The notes beneath the pieces are model-generated. The model did no database searches. It had not been told where the DNA came from and was given only the letters and a program-made list of their open reading frames with translations. The translations under genes and the position numbers were made by a program. Below are positions 8,044-9,008 of a stretch of 9,008 nt of DNA, in pieces. The stretch spans positions 1 through 9,008 of the forward strand of contig JAFGJR010000243.1 in assembly GCA_016928975.1 (NCBI GenBank). The letters are read 5' to 3'. How positions within the stretch are numbered: the stretch's first letter is position 1; the number at the start of each line of letters is the position of its first letter. This stretch comes from Sedimentisphaerales bacterium (GTDB lineage: Bacteria; Planctomycetota; Phycisphaerae; Sedimentisphaerales; SG8-4).

Positions 8044-8239
8044 AATCCGGGGCAATCTCGTTGAACCACGGCTCGGCGGTATTTGTCTAATTCCGCATCG
8101 ACTTGGCTCCTCTACATCAGATCTAATTCGGTTCGTTTGTAGCCGATGGCGGTGGCGAAGTCAAATCGAAAACCATGTGGCCCAGCCGCCGTGTCTGTGC
8201 AGGTTTTGTGGCACGCCCATTTCAGGCATGGGGAGCCGA

Positions 8240-8356
8240 GGGTGGCAGCCTCAAGCCCGCAGGGCTTGGGGATGGTGGGCATGGGAAACTGCCTGGAATC
8301 GATGTGACAGTCCGATCGGCCATCCCCAAACGCAAACGCGTTTGAGGCTGCCACCC
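8240..8356. repeat. Paired REP-like palindromic element, copy B
   Basis: It has the same architecture as copy A at 3008-3135. Outer arms match over 15 bases (8240-8254 against 8342-8356, GGGTGGCAGCCTCAA). Inner arms match over 10 bases (TTGGGGATGG at 8266-8275 against 8320-8329). The left hairpin is CAAGCCC (8252-8258) with GGGCTTG (8262-8268), loop GCA. The right hairpin is CAAACGC (8327-8333) with GCGTTTG (8338-8344), loop AAAC. Stem sequences differ from those of copy A but stay perfectly paired, while GTGGCAGCCTC and GGGGATGG are unchanged. The central spacer is about 44 bases and mostly unlike that of copy A. Confidence 0.9.
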
Positions 8357-8386
8357 GCCATACCAGGAAATGTTCACGCACACCAG

Positions 8387-8418
8387 CCGCCCTCGGCTGG
8401 GATCACCCCCGAGGGCGG
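8387..8418. repeat. Ten-base-stem inverted repeat with a GTGGCAC tag
   Basis: CCGCCCTCGG at 8387-8396 and CCGAGGGCGG at 8409-8418 are perfect complements around a 12-base loop. Read on the minus strand, GTGGCAC (8427-8421) precedes the stem by two bases, the same tag-then-hairpin arrangement as the GTGGCAGCC units, so it looks like a second subfamily of the same palindromic repeat. There is no T-run on either side, so it is not a classical terminator. Confidence 0.75.
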
Positions 8419-8451
8419 AGGTGCCACATTTCTGTTGTCTTGGCCAAGCGC

Positions 8452-8868
8452 TTCATCCATAATGGTGACCATAGAAGCGGCAAACGGTCTGGGGCCTCGC
8501 GCTGGTGAGCAGGCCCGGCCGGAAGGACTCCGCAGCAGGCGATACCGGACATTCCGTGTGCGACCGTGTTCTTCGGTCCCGCAGGAATCGGCCCTTGGCA
8601 GCAAGAGGAAATGGAGGGTTGCCTGCTGGAGTTCGTCCGCAATGACGCGCGAGTCATACCTGTGATCCTACCAGACGCGCCACAAGAGCCGGAGTTGCCC
8701 ATCTTCCTGAAGACCAAGACCTGGGTGAACATGCACCGCTGGCAGAAGCCGAAGGATGAATCCTTCTACCGTTTGATCTGCGGCATCCTAGGCAGAGTCC
8801 CCGGTGATTCACCGATGAGAAAGTTTAGCCCGCGCGACGTAGCCGAGTGGCAGGGAATGAACTCGTAG
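8452..8868 (+). pseudogene. Decayed TIR-domain gene, C-terminal half readable
   Basis: From 8566 the frame is clean to TAG at 8866-8868 and matches the C-terminal half of bacterial TIR domains: VFFGPAGIGPWQQEEME, then VIPVILPDAPQEPELPIFL, KTKTWVNM and RLICGILGRVPGDSP. TIR domains typically hydrolyse NAD+ or mediate assembly in immune-type proteins. The W-x-x-x-E motif (W at 8596-8598, E at 8608-8610), which usually carries the catalytic Glu, is present. The same frame continues upstream to 8509 with RTPQQAIPDIP, resembling the PWQ-ALE-I helix that precedes this strand, but is cut by TGA at 8506-8508. Further up, FIHNGD (8452-8469) faintly recalls the SHNSxDK start of a TIR domain, and a neighbouring frame reads GLGPRAGEQARPEG, recalling GLRPWLDE-LRPG. 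Too few residues lie between, so frameshift and deletion are likely. GTG at 8566 has no ribosome binding site. TIR identity is fairly sure; the upstream reconstruction is inference. Confidence 0.72.
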
Positions 8869-9008
8869 CTCCGCGCCAAACCAGCGTCAAGGTGGCTGCT
8901 CGTGCAATTCCATCCGCGCGCAGAAGAAGACCCCAGTCTGCCCAGAAGGAGGACGGGCTGGGGTCCTGAAGCACATCCACAAGTCGATCTTACCAGAAGA
9001 AGCCGGGG
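8869..9008. other. Non-coding tail at the window edge
   Basis: No gene is visible after the TIR remnant stop. The stretch contains an inverted repeat (8929-8965) and three similar purine-rich words: CAGAAGAAG at 8921-8929 and 8994-9002, and CAGAAGGAG at 8943-8951. The next gene, if any, begins beyond the window. Confidence 0.4.
8929..8965. terminator. Eight-base inverted repeat after the TIR remnant, weak terminator candidate
   Basis: GACCCCAG (8929-8936) and CTGGGGTC (8958-8965) are perfect complements with a 21-base loop that can add CCC/GGG pairs. No T-run follows on the plus strand. On the minus strand the hairpin is followed by TTCTTCTG, so it would fit better as the end of a gene entering from the right. 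The loop is long for an intrinsic terminator, so this is tentative. Confidence 0.3.

Larger units (their letters stand above)
8207..8428. repeat. Nested palindrome cluster around repeat copy B
   Basis: An outer pair of TGTGGCAC tags (8207-8214, and its complement at 8421-8428) brackets repeat copy B. Each outer tag is followed inward by its own stem. The left one is weak: CCCAT 8216-8220 with ATGGG 8228-8232. The right one is strong: CCGCCCTCGG 8387-8396 with CCGAGGGCGG 8409-8418. A further GTGGC occurs at 8177-8181, within AAAACC/GGTTTT arms (8169-8174 and 8202-8207). All tags point toward the centre, so the whole block reads as palindromes within a palindrome. This resembles compound REP arrays, with the outer members more diverged. 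Confidence 0.65.
7994..8451. other. Palindrome-rich non-coding region upstream of the ABC-F gene
   Basis: No gene with recognisable content was found in these 458 bases. The part next to the ABC-F start (7994-8110) would be its 5' leader and holds two short palindromes. From about 8169 onward the region is filled with GTGGC-tagged inverted repeats, described separately. A minus-strand open frame across 8112-8381 simply reads through the repeats. Its last 20-odd codons (8112-8180, ending in IGYKRTELDLM) match no family I know. Confidence 0.5.

Noticed and set aside
7860..8069. Minus-strand 69-codon frame starting in the ABC-F leader, considered as a leader peptide
   Set aside because: It extends far into the ABC-F gene in another frame and has no Shine-Dalgarno or stalling motif that I can recognise.
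3008..8356. Recurring GTGGCAGCCTC units considered as a CRISPR array
   Set aside because: The units are inverted pairs separated by kilobases with covarying stems, not direct repeats with regular spacers, and no cas genes are present.
8177..8665. Plus-strand open frame of 162 codons across the repeats and into the TIR remnant
   Set aside because: It reads through the palindromes, so most of its protein is translated repeat, and it lies out of frame with the TIR homology. Only the short GLGPRAGEQARPEG stretch may be a frameshifted TIR trace.

Overview
The window is GC-rich with roomy intergenic DNA. It carries Gram-negative-style signal peptides, two large secreted carbohydrate-active enzymes and REP-like palindromes. 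This mixture suits an environmental polysaccharide degrader, and a Planctomycetota-like genome is my best guess. That guess is an inference: there is no rRNA or other phylogenetic marker here.

Layout, left to right. Bases 1-63 hold the 3' end of a plus-strand gene whose last residues resemble the closing strand of an outer-membrane beta-barrel. It converges on a minus-strand series of three genes, each separated by 260-350 bases. In their direction of transcription (right to left) these are an ABC-F ATPase (6404-7993), a secreted heparinase II/III-like polysaccharide lyase (3223-6054) and a secreted GH106 alpha-L-rhamnosidase-like hydrolase (74-2962). To the right of the ABC-F gene lies about 450 bases of non-coding DNA packed with palindromes. 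It is followed by a broken plus-strand TIR-domain gene (about 8452-8868) and a short non-coding tail with one inverted repeat.

How the genes may work together. The rhamnosidase and the lyase are neighbours on one strand and both carry export signals, so they plausibly attack the same rhamnose- and uronate-containing glycan outside the cytoplasm. No sulfatase, transporter or regulator of such a locus is in the window. The ABC-F protein is a cytoplasmic, ribosome-associated type of ATPase and is probably unrelated to glycan breakdown.

The most unusual structure is a dispersed palindromic element. Four copies of a 34-42 base unit occur as two head-to-head pairs about 5.2 kb apart (3008-3135 and 8240-8356). 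The flanks of the unit are constant, while its central hairpin stem changes sequence in every copy with compensating changes on both arms. The right-hand pair is nested inside further GTGGCA-tagged palindromes and directly abuts the decayed TIR gene, suggesting a repeat-driven, degenerate accessory spot.
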